In this document: positions 22,691-32,675 of the stretch, in pieces
How the letters are laid out: each line of letters begins with the position of its first letter
How positions within the stretch are numbered: position 1 is the stretch's first letter
The notes under the pieces: generated by a model
What the model was told of the DNA's origin: nothing
Database searches by the model: none
Seen by the model: the letters and a program-made list of their open reading frames with translations, nothing else
Assembly: GCA_028335825.1 (NCBI GenBank)
Contig: JAIOKI010000023.1
Location: 62,001 to 126,000, forward strand
Direction: 5' to 3'
From: Nosema muscidifuracis
Taxonomy: Eukaryota > Microsporidia > Nosematidae
Length of the DNA: 64,000 nt
Position numbers and translations under genes: made by a program

Positions 22691-23674
22691 AATTTAATTC
22701 ATTTTAATATAATATAAATTCTAATGACAATAACAGAAAGATACTAAATTAAAGTTTATAATCTTCTAAAAGATGTAAAATATTTAACTTGACTACAAAG
22801 AGAGAAATTTATTCATATCTTTAAGAAATGATTGTATCAAAATCTAAACGTATTAAATTTTACTATTAAGTAAATGATGACCTTATAAATTTTAATATAA
22901 CAAATCTGTAAAATATATTTATAAAATTAAGTGAAGAAATTCTTTAAGTTTTATGTTAAACAAATTAATTAGTTTTTCTTTATTCTTCTTAAAAAATCTT
23001 CATATTATTTTATATTAATAAGAGAATTATCTTTATTTATCTACTTATAATTATTAATTAATTATTTTTTTTATCTGTTACAATGAATAATTGAAATAGT
23101 CTTTAATGATAATATAAAGGTAAAATTATCTTCTTAATAAATTTATTCTTAATTCTTATATTTTATAAAATTTATAATTATCTTTGATTTCAATTTATAT
23201 TACTTTATTAAATAACTTAATTTATCATAAAAAATTAATATTTATTAAAATATCTAAATTAAAAAATCATTAATTGACTAAAAAAAGAAATGTATTTAAT
23301 TTCAAGATCTCCTTTGATTATTAAAATTTTACAAAAGATAAGCTAATTTTTTTGATGTGTATTAATAATATAAAATATAACAATTTAATATAATATATTT
23401 ATATATAAGTATAAAATATTTAATAAAATTTAAATATATATTAACTATATAATCAAATAAAATATTAAATATAAAACTTCTCATTTATATAATAAAATAA
23501 AATATAAAATAATTTAAAATATAAAACTTCTTATTTATAATAATATTTTATATAAAATTTATATAATAAAATAAATAATTTACTTTCATTTTATTTTAAA
23601 ATATTTTTTTAACATAAATAATTTTTATAATGCATAAATAAAATTAAATAAGAAAAACCCCACAATATTTTTTT
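22691..23674. other. AT-rich spacer, nothing recognised
   Basis: I see no gene. From about 23360 to 23600 short ATATAAAA-type low-complexity repeats occur. CCCC at 23658-23661 is the start signal of the next gene. Confidence 0.4.
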
Positions 23675-25333
23675 ATGAAAATCTTATCAAAAGAAATAGA
23701 TATTATTCAAAAGATTCATACAAAAATTCATAATTTATGTATAGACTTCCCAGCAATAGCAGTTGTTGGATCTCAATCATCGGGTAAATCTTCTGTTTTA
23801 GAATCTCTTATTCAAAAAGATATTCTACCTCGTGGATCTAATCTTGTTACAAGATGTCCTATAATAATTCATATAAAAAAAATATTAGAAAAAGAATATT
23901 GTGAAATAAATTCAAAAAAATATTATGATTTTTCTAATATTAAAAATATAATTATTCGTATGATGGATGATATATGTGGTACTGATAAAGAAATAATACA
24001 TTATCCAATAATTATAAATTTGTATTTAAATAATACTTTAGAATTTACTCTTATAGATCTACCCGGTATTACTAAAATACCAATAGGATCTCAATCTCAT
24101 GATATTGAATCTAAAATATTATGTATGGTTAAAGAATATATATCACCTACTAATACTATTATATTGGCTATTATTAATTCTAATATAGATATTAGTAATA
24201 GTGAGTCATTAAAAATATGTAAAGAAATTGATCCAGAATATTCACGTACTATAGGTGTAGTTAAAAAAATAGATTTAATGGATAGAAATACTAATTGTTT
24301 AGATATTTTGTCAAATAAAATTTATCCTCTTAAATTAGGATTTGTTGGTTGTATAAACAGATCCCAAGAAGATATAGAAAATGGTGTAAGTATACAAGAT
24401 TTTAAAAAAATAGAATCATATTTTTTTAAAAAATCAGTGTATAAAGTCTTTAAAAAAAATATAGGTAGTACATTTTTATTAGAAAAGATTTTTAATTTAT
24501 ATTCATTAAAGGTAAAAGAATGTATACCAAAGATTAAAGAAGATATTAAGAATAAACTAAATATAATACAAAAGATTAATTCTTTAGATATATTTAGTAT
24601 AAAATACAGTTATCATAATGTACTTCTAAATTTAATCACTGACAAATCTACTATCAATATATTTTCATACGACGATACGAATATTGTACACGATCTACGA
24701 AATACATTTAAAAATCTTAAAATTTCTTATGATTTTAGCAATGTAGATAAATCTTTGGTAAATGATCTTAGTATATTTATTAATGATGATATTTTAAAGA
24801 ATGTTATACATAAAAATATGCTAATAATAAAAGATAATGTACTAAGATTACAAAAAATATACAAGAATATTTTATTATCTAAGATAGGTAAGATATTTAG
24901 TAAAGAGTTTCCTTCTCTTTCTAAGATATTTAATATGATAATAATTGATGAAATACATAAATGGAATATTGAAGATAAAATAGATGAGTTTATCTTAATT
25001 AATAGTAATATAATAGGGAACAATGATTTATTCTTTGAGAGAAATGTTTCTAAAGGTCTGTTTGGTACATATATGTGTGTTAAAGGTACATGTAAAGGAG
25101 ATATAGTAAGAGATTTTTCTAGAATATATTTAGATAAACAGGTTAAGATTGTAGAAGAATATGTTTTAAAACTTAATTATTATTTATTATCGGAACTTAT
25201 AGAAAAGAGAAGTATGGAAATATTGTTAAGAGTTGATATTAGTAATATTAAGGAAGTAATAGAATATGAGAAGAATATTATTAAGAGAAACGAGGATATA
25301 AAAAATTTGAGAGAAGCTTACGATTTACTTTGA
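23675..25333 (+). CDS. Dynamin-family GTPase (Vps1/Dnm1 type)
   Basis: Dynamins assemble on membrane necks and use GTP hydrolysis for fission of vesicles or organelles. The GTPase domain is clear: P-loop GSQSSGKSS (32-40), switch I segment LPRGSNLVTRCP (51-62), DLPG (128-131) and VKKIDLMD (196-203), where the usual T of TKxD is lysine. The stalk follows, and the last ~80 residues match a GTPase effector region. There is no PH or proline-rich domain, as in Vps1/Dnm1. At 552 residues it is shorter than yeast Vps1 (about 700). A role in vacuolar, peroxisome-like or polaroplast membrane remodelling is inferred. CCCC about 14 nt upstream supports the start. Confidence 0.92.
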   Translation: MKILSKEIDIIQKIHTKIHNLCIDFPAIAVVGSQSSGKSSVLESLIQKDILPRGSNLVTRCPIIIHIKKILEKEYCEINSKKYYDFSNIKNIIIRMMDDICGTDKEIIHYPIIINLYLNNTLEFTLIDLPGITKIPIGSQSHDIESKILCMVKEYISPTNTIILAIINSNIDISNSESLKICKEIDPEYSRTIGVVKKIDLMDRNTNCLDILSNKIYPLKLGFVGCINRSQEDIENGVSIQDFKKIESYFFKKSVYKVFKKNIGSTFLLEKIFNLYSLKVKECIPKIKEDIKNKLNIIQKINSLDIFSIKYSYHNVLLNLITDKSTINIFSYDDTNIVHDLRNTFKNLKISYDFSNVDKSLVNDLSIFINDDILKNVIHKNMLIIKDNVLRLQKIYKNILLSKIGKIFSKEFPSLSKIFNMIIIDEIHKWNIEDKIDEFILINSNIIGNNDLFFERNVSKGLFGTYMCVKGTCKGDIVRDFSRIYLDKQVKIVEEYVLKLNYYLLSELIEKRSMEILLRVDISNIKEVIEYEKNIIKRNEDIKNLREAYDLL

Positions 25334-25578
25334 ATAGAACGAATTATAGCATTATAATTTGAACTAGATAATTTTATATAATAAATATTTCTTTTAACTT
25401 TATTTTATAATATGGTTGATATTCTCTTAAGCTTTATAGTAAGGTTGTTATTCTATTATCTTTATAACATGATTTTTATTCTATTAACATTATAATTGAT
25501 TATCATTTTTTTAACATTAAATTTGAAACTATCATTTTCAAAACATTATAATCGATTATCATTATTTTCTCATATAAT
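25334..25578. other. Short convergent intergenic spacer with small repeats
   Basis: The 245-nt spacer between the stops of two convergent genes contains loosely repeated units around TTCTATTATCTTTATAACATG and CATTATAATTGATTATCATT. No gene is visible. Confidence 0.5.
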
Positions 25579-26103
25579 TTATGCTTGCTTGATAAAATTG
25601 AATTTTGTTTTACACCTCTTACAAACAGGTACAAATTTACAATACACTCCTAGACATACTGGACAAGTTAGTCCTACCAATACATCTTTCTGATGACAAA
25701 TACATTTCACATGAAATGAAATCACATTTGGTACTTCTTTATTGCTAAGTAGACTTATTAGTCCCTTTAAAGTGTTAGATACATATAAACCTTTAGTGAT
25801 TATTGAACATTGTCTTAATACAGGATTTGGAACTGTACTCATACAATCCATCCGGATATCAAATCTTTTACAAGTAAATGCACAATTTAGTATTTTAGAA
25901 TAATCTTCTTCTTTTATCTTGTACTGAGTACATATTAGAATTCTACATTTCTTTTTACTTTTACAGAGGATGTATCCTATATTATTTATACTAAATGAGG
26001 GAAGTATTGTTAGTGTATTTGATATGTTTGATAGTTTGTATATCTTTGTAAAAATATTAATATTTATATTATCTTGTACATCAGTAAGTATGTAGAGATC
26101 CAT
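25579..26103 (-). CDS. TFB4: TFIIH core subunit Tfb4/p34, compact form
   Basis: This is a subunit of the TFIIH core, which acts in RNA polymerase II initiation and nucleotide excision repair; in other species it pairs with Ssl1/p44. The 174-residue product keeps the end of the vWA domain (NCAFTCKRFDIRMDC, 73-87, and the KGLYV stretch at 104-108). It also keeps the C-terminal zinc module with Cys at 134, 136, 147, 150, 155, 161 and 164. The family is usually about 290-340 residues. Here the vWA part is cut to roughly 120 residues and shows no obvious metal-site DxSxS motif. CCC (plus-strand GGG 26115-26117) about 12 nt upstream supports the start. It is divergently arranged with the FCP1-like gene. 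Confidence 0.85.
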   Translation of the reverse strand: MDLYILTDVQDNININIFTKIYKLSNISNTLTILPSFSINNIGYILCKSKKKCRILICTQYKIKEEDYSKILNCAFTCKRFDIRMDCMSTVPNPVLRQCSIITKGLYVSNTLKGLISLLSNKEVPNVISFHVKCICHQKDVLVGLTCPVCLGVYCKFVPVCKRCKTKFNFIKQA

Positions 26104-26349
26104 ATCTTATAAGAAGGGTAAAGTGAATAAATAATAATCTAATTAGAATATTAAGAATTCAATTTTAAAATATTTTTAAAATTTAAATATCTTTTTTTAC
26201 GCTTATTAAAATATGTAAAAATTTCAATCTTGATATACTTTAAAATTTTTGATACATAATTTTTAAAGTGAGTCTTATCTGTTATAAGTTATACTGATTG
26301 TAACTTACATATCATTATATTTTATATTCTAAATACCCTTAATTGTAAT
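26104..26349. promoter_or_regulatory. Divergent promoter between TFB4 and the FCP1-like gene
   Basis: These 246 nt separate two divergent ATGs. CCC signals face outward on both sides: GGG at 26115-26117 for the minus-strand gene and CCC at 26336-26338 for the plus-strand gene. No other motif is recognised. Confidence 0.6.
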
Positions 26350-26964
26350 ATGAAGTGTAAACACTCCCTTAGAATTGGTTCTTTATGCTGTGATTGTGGT
26401 CAAGATATAATTGATGATACCAAATTATCTTGTATATTACACAATAATTCTGATATAAAATTATCGGAAGATGAAGCTTATATACTTAACAAAAAAAGAT
26501 TAGAAATATTACACAATAATAAGAAACTTATCCTAGTACTCGATCTTGATCAAACTATCTTACACACTACTATAAGTAAAGAATATTTACCAGGATATTC
26601 TAATTTTATAATTAATAATATAAATTATTGTGTTAAATTTAGACCATATCTTAATTATATGTTAGAATGTTTATATAAGAAATATGAGATACATGTATAT
26701 ACGATGGGTACTAAAGTATATGCTAAGAAAATTGTTAGTATAATTGATCCTAACAAAAAATATATAGGAAGAAGAATATTGAGTAGGGATGAAAATGGAT
26801 TAGAGTTTAAAAAAGATCTTAATAGACTATTTAGTATTCATAGTAATGTGGTCATACTAGATGATAGAGATGATATATGGGACTATAGTAATAACTTAGT
26901 ACTAGTTAAGCCTTTCTTCTATTGGAATATTGGAGATATAAATGGACCTGGTAAAAATGAGTGA
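26350..26964 (+). CDS. FCP1: FCP1-type RNA polymerase II CTD phosphatase, catalytic part
   Basis: FCP1 dephosphorylates the RNA polymerase II C-terminal domain so the enzyme can be recycled. The FCP homology domain is clear: catalytic DLDQT (65-69) after a hydrophobic strand, KFRPYL (96-101), the VYTMGT segment (116-121), and the second acidic motif DDRDD (171-175). The N-terminus has a Cys/His cluster (C3, H5, C13, C14, C16), as in FCP1 of other eukaryotes. At 204 residues the protein stops right after the catalytic domain; the BRCT domain that normally follows is absent here but is encoded by the next gene (27287-27712). CCC at 26336-26338 supports the start. Confidence 0.88.
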   Translation: MKCKHSLRIGSLCCDCGQDIIDDTKLSCILHNNSDIKLSEDEAYILNKKRLEILHNNKKLILVLDLDQTILHTTISKEYLPGYSNFIINNINYCVKFRPYLNYMLECLYKKYEIHVYTMGTKVYAKKIVSIIDPNKKYIGRRILSRDENGLEFKKDLNRLFSIHSNVVILDDRDDIWDYSNNLVLVKPFFYWNIGDINGPGKNE

Positions 26965-27286
26965 AAAATTAATTGACTTAGCAAAGATGTGTCTATAAAA
27001 TAATCAGAAATTTGTCTTGTTTAGATTTTATTCCTTTTAAAGGAAATTCATGCAAATAAAAATATTTTGAATATTTATATCCATTTTATGCATAATATAA
27101 ACAAACTCTTAATAGAATTTATGCAAATAAAATATAAATACGATTAAAAATTATGTAAAGCATGAAAATGATTTGAATATATTTTAGTTTAGTAAAATTA
27201 AATAACCTAAAAATATTTATGTTATGTTCATACAAGAAGTTAGATATAAGTTCTTTATTTTATGATATAATAAAAAGTTATCCCTC
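26965..27286. other. Spacer between the two FCP1-like parts
   Basis: This 322-nt AT-rich, non-coding spacer has stops in all plus-strand frames and no obvious GT...AG intron with branch point. It contains two loose copies of ATGCAAATAAAAATA. The CCC start signal of the next gene is at 27282-27284. Confidence 0.45.
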
Positions 27287-27712
27287 ATGAATAAAAGAGC
27301 AAAACAAAATGATGAAGATGATGAACTTCTTCATCTAACCAAACTTCTAACCACGATTCATAAAGAATATTTTGATACAGTTGATGGTAGTGTAATAGAT
27401 ATACTTAATAAGAAGAAGAATATTTTTCATGGTCTTAAATTTTATACGGTTAATACTAAATTAAAGAATAAGATAGAAAATTATGGAGGTTACATAGTAA
27501 GAGATATGGAAGAAGCTAATTATATTTTATCAGATACTGTTGAGTACAAAGATGAATATAAAGATAAGCACATGGTAGTACTTAATGAATTATTCATTTA
27601 TGAGTCAGTTTATAGATTGAAAAAACAAAATGTAGAAAATTATTTAATTTTTGATTTTAGTGAAGATAATCAACTTATTGATGAGATATTTGGATATGAC
27701 TTATCAAATTAA
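27287..27712 (+). CDS. BRCT-domain protein, probable detached C-terminal half of FCP1
   Basis: The 141-residue product begins with a lysine/acidic stretch. The segment LTKLLTTIHKEYF (17-29) resembles the helix that precedes the BRCT domain in FCP1. A BRCT-like domain follows at about 46-118 (FHGLKFYTV, GGYIV at 67-71, a MVVLNELFIYESV segment). It lies immediately downstream of, and on the same strand as, the FCP1 catalytic gene, which lacks a BRCT. It has its own CCC signal at 27282-27284 and ATG. Alternatives are a single FCP1 gene joined by an unrecognised intron or split by sequence error, or an unrelated small BRCT protein. Confidence 0.65.
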   Translation: MNKRAKQNDEDDELLHLTKLLTTIHKEYFDTVDGSVIDILNKKKNIFHGLKFYTVNTKLKNKIENYGGYIVRDMEEANYILSDTVEYKDEYKDKHMVVLNELFIYESVYRLKKQNVENYLIFDFSEDNQLIDEIFGYDLSN

Positions 27713-27770
27713 TATAGCCATATTATCAATAATACATATCATGATTATTTTTCACCCCTCTATTTCTATT

Positions 27771-28058
27771 ATGGATATCAAAGATATTATTCATCCAAAA
27801 TATTCTTTTCCTGGATATTCTCTAACTATTAATCTTAATTGTAAACCTCAGTACAGATTTCTAAATTCTTTAGAACAGTGTACTGAAAAATACGATCCTG
27901 AATATTATTATCTAGTACTAAGATGTAAAGGAAGTACAAATATAGGAATAAAGTTCAAAAAGTGTGTTGTATTAGAAGAATTGACTGAAGAAGAATATTA
28001 TAAGAAGAAAAAATTATATAAAATAGACTTCTATTATAAAAATAGTATTGATTATTGA
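27771..28058 (+). CDS. Small hypothetical protein
   Basis: This 95-residue protein is unrecognised. The frame stays open upstream into the BRCT gene, but I place the start at ATG 27771 because CCCC lies at 27755-27758, 12 nt before it. The sequence has an SFPGYSLTINLNCKPQY segment, is rich in tyrosine and lysine, and ends FYYKNSIDY. No membrane segment is predicted by eye with this start; earlier starts would add a hydrophobic stretch. Its last codons are repeated as a tandem array downstream. Confidence 0.6.
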   Translation: MDIKDIIHPKYSFPGYSLTINLNCKPQYRFLNSLEQCTEKYDPEYYYLVLRCKGSTNIGIKFKKCVVLEELTEEEYYKKKKLYKIDFYYKNSIDY

Positions 28059-28215
28059 ATTTCTATTACAAAAATAGTATTATAAATTTACTTCTATTAT
28101 AAAAATAGTACTTATAAATTTATTTCTGTTATAAATATAGTATTTATAAATTTACTTCTATTATAAAAATAGTATTATAAATTTACTTCCATTATAAAAA
28201 TAGTATTGATTACAA
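28020..28215. repeat. Tandem array derived from the 3' end of the preceding gene
   Basis: Five to six units of about 30-32 bp repeat a pattern of TTCTATTATAAAAATAGTAT plus TATAAATTTAC. The first unit is the coding DNA for the protein's FYYKNSI ending. Confidence 0.8.
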
Positions 28216-28298
28216 AAATTGTATTTTTAGATGAATATATGACTGTTTATTTAAAAAAATTTTAGATATTTTTTTATTAAATATTTTACCCCTAACTT

Positions 28299-29054
28299 AT
28301 GTTAGTAAATCCGTCTACCGACGAAATTATTTCTGGTAAAACTAAGAAAGATACTCCATTTATTACTATGAATGAATATAATCTTTCTAAATATGATATA
28401 CAACCAGTAGAAGATTATGTATTTATATTTGATATAGATGATACGCTATACAAAGCATCTGAAGAAATGTTAAATGTAGAAACAGAAAAATGGAAAAAGG
28501 TTTATGATTTTTATCTAAGTAATATGAAAGAAGATAACAAGATTGTGATCCCACCTTTTTCTGAAATTATGAAATGTAATCCTTTACTGAGTGAATCTTT
28601 TTTTAAATATTTCGGTAAATATCCCATTGAGGTGGATCTTTACAAAGAAATAGTTGACTTTGGCAAATATGTAAAGAAAGATGATAAATTAATAAATTTA
28701 TTAAAAAATTTTCCTTATAGGAAATTCTGTTTCACTAATGGATTGAGATGTAGGGCAGAGCCTATATTGAAAACCATGGAGATTACTGATTTATTTGATT
28801 GTATAATATGTATGGATGATAAACCTGTAAATAATTCTGTAATGGGTAAGCCTAAAAAAGAAGCTTATGACTTTGTAGAGAAATTATTAAATATTAAGGA
28901 TAGGAGTAAAGTATTCTTTTTTGATGATGCTATTATCAATATAGAAGAAGGAACAAGAAGGGGATGGAATAGTTATCTAGTAAAGAGTGATGATAATATA
29001 GTAGATATGGTTAATAAAATACTTACTGAGATATCTGCTGACATGGATAGGTAA
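28299..29054 (+). CDS. HAD-family pyrimidine 5'-nucleotidase-like phosphatase, copy 1
   Basis: This HAD-superfamily hydrolase of the Sdt1/Phm8 pyrimidine nucleotidase type is expected to dephosphorylate nucleoside monophosphates or related small molecules in the cytosol. The motifs are in order: DIDDT (45-49) with nucleophile D45 and acid D47, FTNG (145-148), a lysine in GKPKKEAY (184), and FFDD (207-210). The cap lies between motifs I and II. The 251-residue length is typical. CCCC at 28289-28292 supports the start. A diverged copy follows at 29772-30449, so this is a tandem duplication. Substrate cannot be read from sequence. Confidence 0.88.
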   Translation: MLVNPSTDEIISGKTKKDTPFITMNEYNLSKYDIQPVEDYVFIFDIDDTLYKASEEMLNVETEKWKKVYDFYLSNMKEDNKIVIPPFSEIMKCNPLLSESFFKYFGKYPIEVDLYKEIVDFGKYVKKDDKLINLLKNFPYRKFCFTNGLRCRAEPILKTMEITDLFDCIICMDDKPVNNSVMGKPKKEAYDFVEKLLNIKDRSKVFFFDDAIINIEEGTRRGWNSYLVKSDDNIVDMVNKILTEISADMDR

Positions 29055-29771
29055 ATAAATATTTTTTACTCTAATAAGACATTTCTATTATATTATATTC
29101 TTACTAAGTTAATAGACTTAATTATTATTGATTTTTAATTAGATTCTTATTAAGTAAGTGATGAATTTTCAAAATTTTTTATGAAATTTTTACGAAATGT
29201 TTTTACGTACAACTAAATATTGATAAAAAATATTTGGCTGTCAAATTTTAATTTATAAAAAAGAGAAATATCAGTAATTTTTTTTTTACTTTTTGGTGCA
29301 AAAATTTAAGATTTAAATTATATTTTTCAATAAAATCCATAAAGTTTAATTCTTTATGAAATTATAATTCATTATCAAATTTATTATTCTTCATAAATTT
29401 ATTATTCTTTATGAAATTATTATTCTTTATGAAATCATAATTCTTCATAAATTTATTATTCTTAATATGATCATTACTCTATATGAAATCATAGCTCTTT
29501 ATCAAACCATAGTTCTTTATCAAACTTAACTCCTCATCAAACTTATATCTTTATCAAACCATAACTCTTCATAAAACTTAACTCTTTATGAAATTCTAAT
29601 TATAGTCATTAGTTAAAAATTTAATTAATCCGAGTATAGAAAAAAACAATATTTTTAACAAATTACAAATAAAATTTTGATATTATTTAAACAAAGTATA
29701 TATCCAATAAAAAGAAAATATATTTTTTTAATTTATTTTTTTGTATAAATATCAATGATTTAAATACCCTT
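29055..29771. repeat. Spacer with degenerate TTTATGAAATTATTATTC repeats
   Basis: From about 29350 to 29600, 20-27 bp units around TTCTTTATGAAATTATAATTC and TTCTTCATAAATTTATTATT recur about ten times. The rest is AT-rich without a gene. Confidence 0.65.
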
Positions 29772-30449
29772 ATGTACATCCCTATGAATGATACTATCAC
29801 TAATACAGATATACCTCCTGTAAAAGATGATTATATCTTCTTGTTCGACATTGATCATACTCTTTACAAAATGGATAAACATATGCACAAAGATGAAGTT
29901 AAGGCTTGGGTAAGTGTTTATAACATACTAAAGAAAAACAGAGATAATGTACCTAGTTTTGAAGAGATATTAAAAATGTCTCCTATGTATGGAGGTGCCT
30001 TTTATAAAATTTTTGATATATGTGCTAAAGAAGCAGAGGATCTTAGAGAAATATTTGATTACAGTAAGTATTTAAAAAAGGATTTCAGGTTAAGAGACAA
30101 ATTAAATAATATTCCTTATAGGAAATGGTGTTTTACCAATGGACTAGAAAGCAGAGCTAGGTCTATACTTAAGGCTTTATTTATTGAAGATTGTTTTGAA
30201 GGAGTTATATGTATAGATGATAAGAGTAGAGGAGATTTTGGAAAGCCTTTTCTTAATTCATATCTATTTGTGGAGAAAGTACTAGGTATAACAAAAAAAG
30301 AGAATGTAGTATTTTTTGATGATAATGAGAACAATATTAATACGGGTATTAAAATGGGATGGAGAAGTATTATGGTAAAGGAAGAGGATGATCTTGTTGA
30401 TCTACTGGATCAAGTAGAGTATGAAATAAAAATGAGACCAGAACGTTAA
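29772..30449 (+). CDS. HAD-family pyrimidine 5'-nucleotidase-like phosphatase, copy 2
   Basis: This is a tandem paralogue of the preceding HAD gene. All motifs are kept: DIDHT (26-30), FTNG (121-124), GKP (157-159) and FFDD (181-184). It is 26 residues shorter, mostly at the N-terminus, and differs widely in the cap, consistent with an old duplication and perhaps a different substrate. CCC at 29767-29769 directly before the ATG supports the start. Confidence 0.88.
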   Translation: MYIPMNDTITNTDIPPVKDDYIFLFDIDHTLYKMDKHMHKDEVKAWVSVYNILKKNRDNVPSFEEILKMSPMYGGAFYKIFDICAKEAEDLREIFDYSKYLKKDFRLRDKLNNIPYRKWCFTNGLESRARSILKALFIEDCFEGVICIDDKSRGDFGKPFLNSYLFVEKVLGITKKENVVFFDDNENNINTGIKMGWRSIMVKEEDDLVDLLDQVEYEIKMRPER

Positions 30450-30539
30450 TAAAAAATAAATTTTGTAAAGTTTGTTAAAATTTTTTATAAGTCTATAACG
30501 TTAGACGAAGGAAACGCCTAAAATTTAACTAGTTTTATA

Positions 30540-30950
30540 TGACAGACGTTCTTGTGATAAACATAATATTTTAAATGTTTTTCCTTTTGGGTTGTTATAT
30601 TAATTGCTCTTATGAGCTCCAGTACTGGATAGTTGTCTTCACTTCATTATCCTTTAATTTAAAATTTAATTTATGTATATTAGAATGGTATTTTGTTTTC
30701 ATTCACTCATAAACAGATTTTGACTTCTTCTTAATTAGTTTAATCTTATGGTCTACCTATTTTTTAGCATTGTTCGTGTGTCCACAACTTTACATAGTTA
30801 GGATTTCAAGAGTCAGATTGAACATCTTGAATTGAAAATATTTCTCTAGTTTTTTGTCAAAATCTAGTTCTTTCCTGCGGTGTTATGGAATATTATCATC
30901 ATATATTTGATAATTACAGTTGCTACTTCTTCTGATAAAAATTATTCATA
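30540..30950 (-). mobile_element. LINE scrap, second type
   Basis: This less AT-rich island has minus-strand coding character but no open frame. Near 30795-30830 it reads TLEILTM-like, as does the island at 17100-17320. The two also share a similar flank. I assign it to the same old LINE family. Confidence 0.35.
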
Positions 30951-31004
30951 ATAATTTTTTTAAAAACTTCGTGTTAAAAATAAATTAAAATAAGAAATTT
31001 ATGG

Positions 31005-31135
31005 ATAATTAAATTTAATGATCTTTATTATAATAAAATATAATTTTTTCAATTGTAATTAAATCTAATGATCTTTATTATAATAAAATATAGTTTTTTT
31101 AATTGTAATTAATTTTATTTTTTTTAATTGTAATT
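31005..31135. repeat. Two to three copies of a 54-bp repeat
   Basis: Units containing AATGATCTTTATTATAATAA and TTTTTTCAATTGTAATTAAA repeat with a period of about 54 bp. They lie in the spacer downstream of the alpha/beta hydrolase gene. Confidence 0.7.
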
Positions 31136-31240
31136 AAATTTTAAGTACGTTAATTATATTTGAAAAATTTATTGATAAATCTTAATCATAAATATCAGTT
31201 CAAAAAACATAAATTGTGTTTATAAAATAATATTCTCTAT

Positions 31241-32347
31241 CTACTTAAAATACTTACTAAATTGTATAATCATCTCATCTGCTACAGAATGTCTAAGTGA
31301 ATTCTTAAGAAATCCTAAATGTCCTCCCCATGGATTAATTACTAATAAAATATTCTTATTTTTATTACATTCCTTTTTATCAATAATAAATTCGGGTATA
31401 ATAGGATCATCCTTGGTATTAAGTATTAAGAATGGTATAGAAATATTCTTAAGATAATGTACACAGCTCTCTTTCTTGTAATATAAAGTTATATCCTCAA
31501 AATTAAATACTTTCTGTGTAAGTAGAGTATCTATATCTCTTAAAGATCTACACTTGAAAACTTTCTTAACATCTAATCCTGCATTAATAAATGTCTCACT
31601 ATTACGTCTAATATATTTACAGAAGTTATATGCTAAAAGTCTATTTAAAAATCTTTGTTTGTAAGTCTTTTTCATCCAATCTTCTATCTTATAAAAATCA
31701 AATGGTAAACAAATAGCTCCCCCCTTAATAATTCTTTTATTTAATTTTTGTTCTCCTAAATATTTAGTAACCCAACTAGCTCCCATACTAAATCCATATA
31801 ACTCAAGAGATCCTGAATAATTATGTAATATAAATTCTACAGCTACTTTTAGATCAACAGTCCATCCTATATGAAAAAATATTTCATTATTAAGAACTTC
31901 TTTAGTACCTCTAGCATTAAAGCAGAATATTCTGTATCCTTCTTTATTGAAATAATGGCATAGTCCTACAATATATTTACTACTAGATGATCCATTAAAT
32001 CCATGTACAAGTAAAACATTCTTTTTTGATACATTATTTACTATATCAAGGACTATCTCTGCATTATAGGGTACTCTTACTCTAACACTCTGTCTAGATA
32101 TTTTTTTAACTATTCTGTGTAATTGTAAGAAAGACTGTAATATCCCGAATTCTGTTATAAACATAGTCCTGTATTTTTCATGTAAACTTGTCATCTTCCT
32201 TACACACGCTTCTTTAGATTTGTGATATTGTAAGAATGGTTTAGAAGGACTTTTAATAAAATAATATATCATATAAAAGAAAATAATGCTATATCTATTA
32301 GCACTACATAACAAGAAAAAAAGTCCTTTAAGTAAGGATGTAACCAT
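31241..32347 (-). CDS. Alpha/beta hydrolase of the ABHD1/3-EEB1 type
   Basis: The start is set at ATG 32347 because CCCC (plus-strand GGGG 32351-32354) precedes it; the frame extends further only to a TTG. The 368-residue protein has an N-terminal hydrophobic region (about 5-32) that probably anchors it in a membrane. The hydrolase core follows: VLLVHGFNG (oxyanion region, about 111-119), nucleophile elbow GFSMGA with Ser187, an acidic DDP after LNTK, and a late histidine in WGGHLGF. This layout matches the AB-hydrolase 4 group (yeast EHT1/EEB1/YMR210w, mammalian ABHD1/3), which are lipid esterases or phospholipases. Its substrate is unknown. Confidence 0.85.
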   Translation of the reverse strand: MVTSLLKGLFFLLCSANRYSIIFFYMIYYFIKSPSKPFLQYHKSKEACVRKMTSLHEKYRTMFITEFGILQSFLQLHRIVKKISRQSVRVRVPYNAEIVLDIVNNVSKKNVLLVHGFNGSSSSKYIVGLCHYFNKEGYRIFCFNARGTKEVLNNEIFFHIGWTVDLKVAVEFILHNYSGSLELYGFSMGASWVTKYLGEQKLNKRIIKGGAICLPFDFYKIEDWMKKTYKQRFLNRLLAYNFCKYIRRNSETFINAGLDVKKVFKCRSLRDIDTLLTQKVFNFEDITLYYKKESCVHYLKNISIPFLILNTKDDPIIPEFIIDKKECNKNKNILLVINPWGGHLGFLKNSLRHSVADEMIIQFSKYFK

Positions 32348-32526
32348 ATAGGGGATAAAATTTTTGAAATAAATATACAAAAAAATGATATATTGATAAT
32401 ATATTTATATATTCATATATCATATAAGATTGGTCGAAATTAATGACATAAACAAATTGTCAATTTTTATTTGTAGACATTTTTTAATTAATTGTTTTGA
32501 TTAATTATTTTGAGAAAGATTTGACA

Positions 32527-32675
32527 TATTTAGTGAGATATATTATCTTAATTTGATAAATTATATTAATCTTTGATTAATTATCATATTTTAGATATAT
32601 TATATTTAGTGAGATATAATCTTTTAGTTAGACAAATTATATTAATCTTTGATTAATTATCATATTTTAGTATAT
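32527..32675. repeat. 76-bp tandem repeat, two copies
   Basis: Two units share TTTAGTGAGATATA and ATTATATTAATCTTTGATTA, offset by 76 bp (starts at about 32529 and 32605). They lie between two minus-strand genes, upstream of the alpha/beta hydrolase gene. Confidence 0.75.

Noticed and set aside
27651-27770. Start of the 95-residue gene inside the BRCT gene
   Set aside because: An overlapping start at 27651 lacks a CCC signal, whereas ATG 27771 has CCCC 12 nt upstream.
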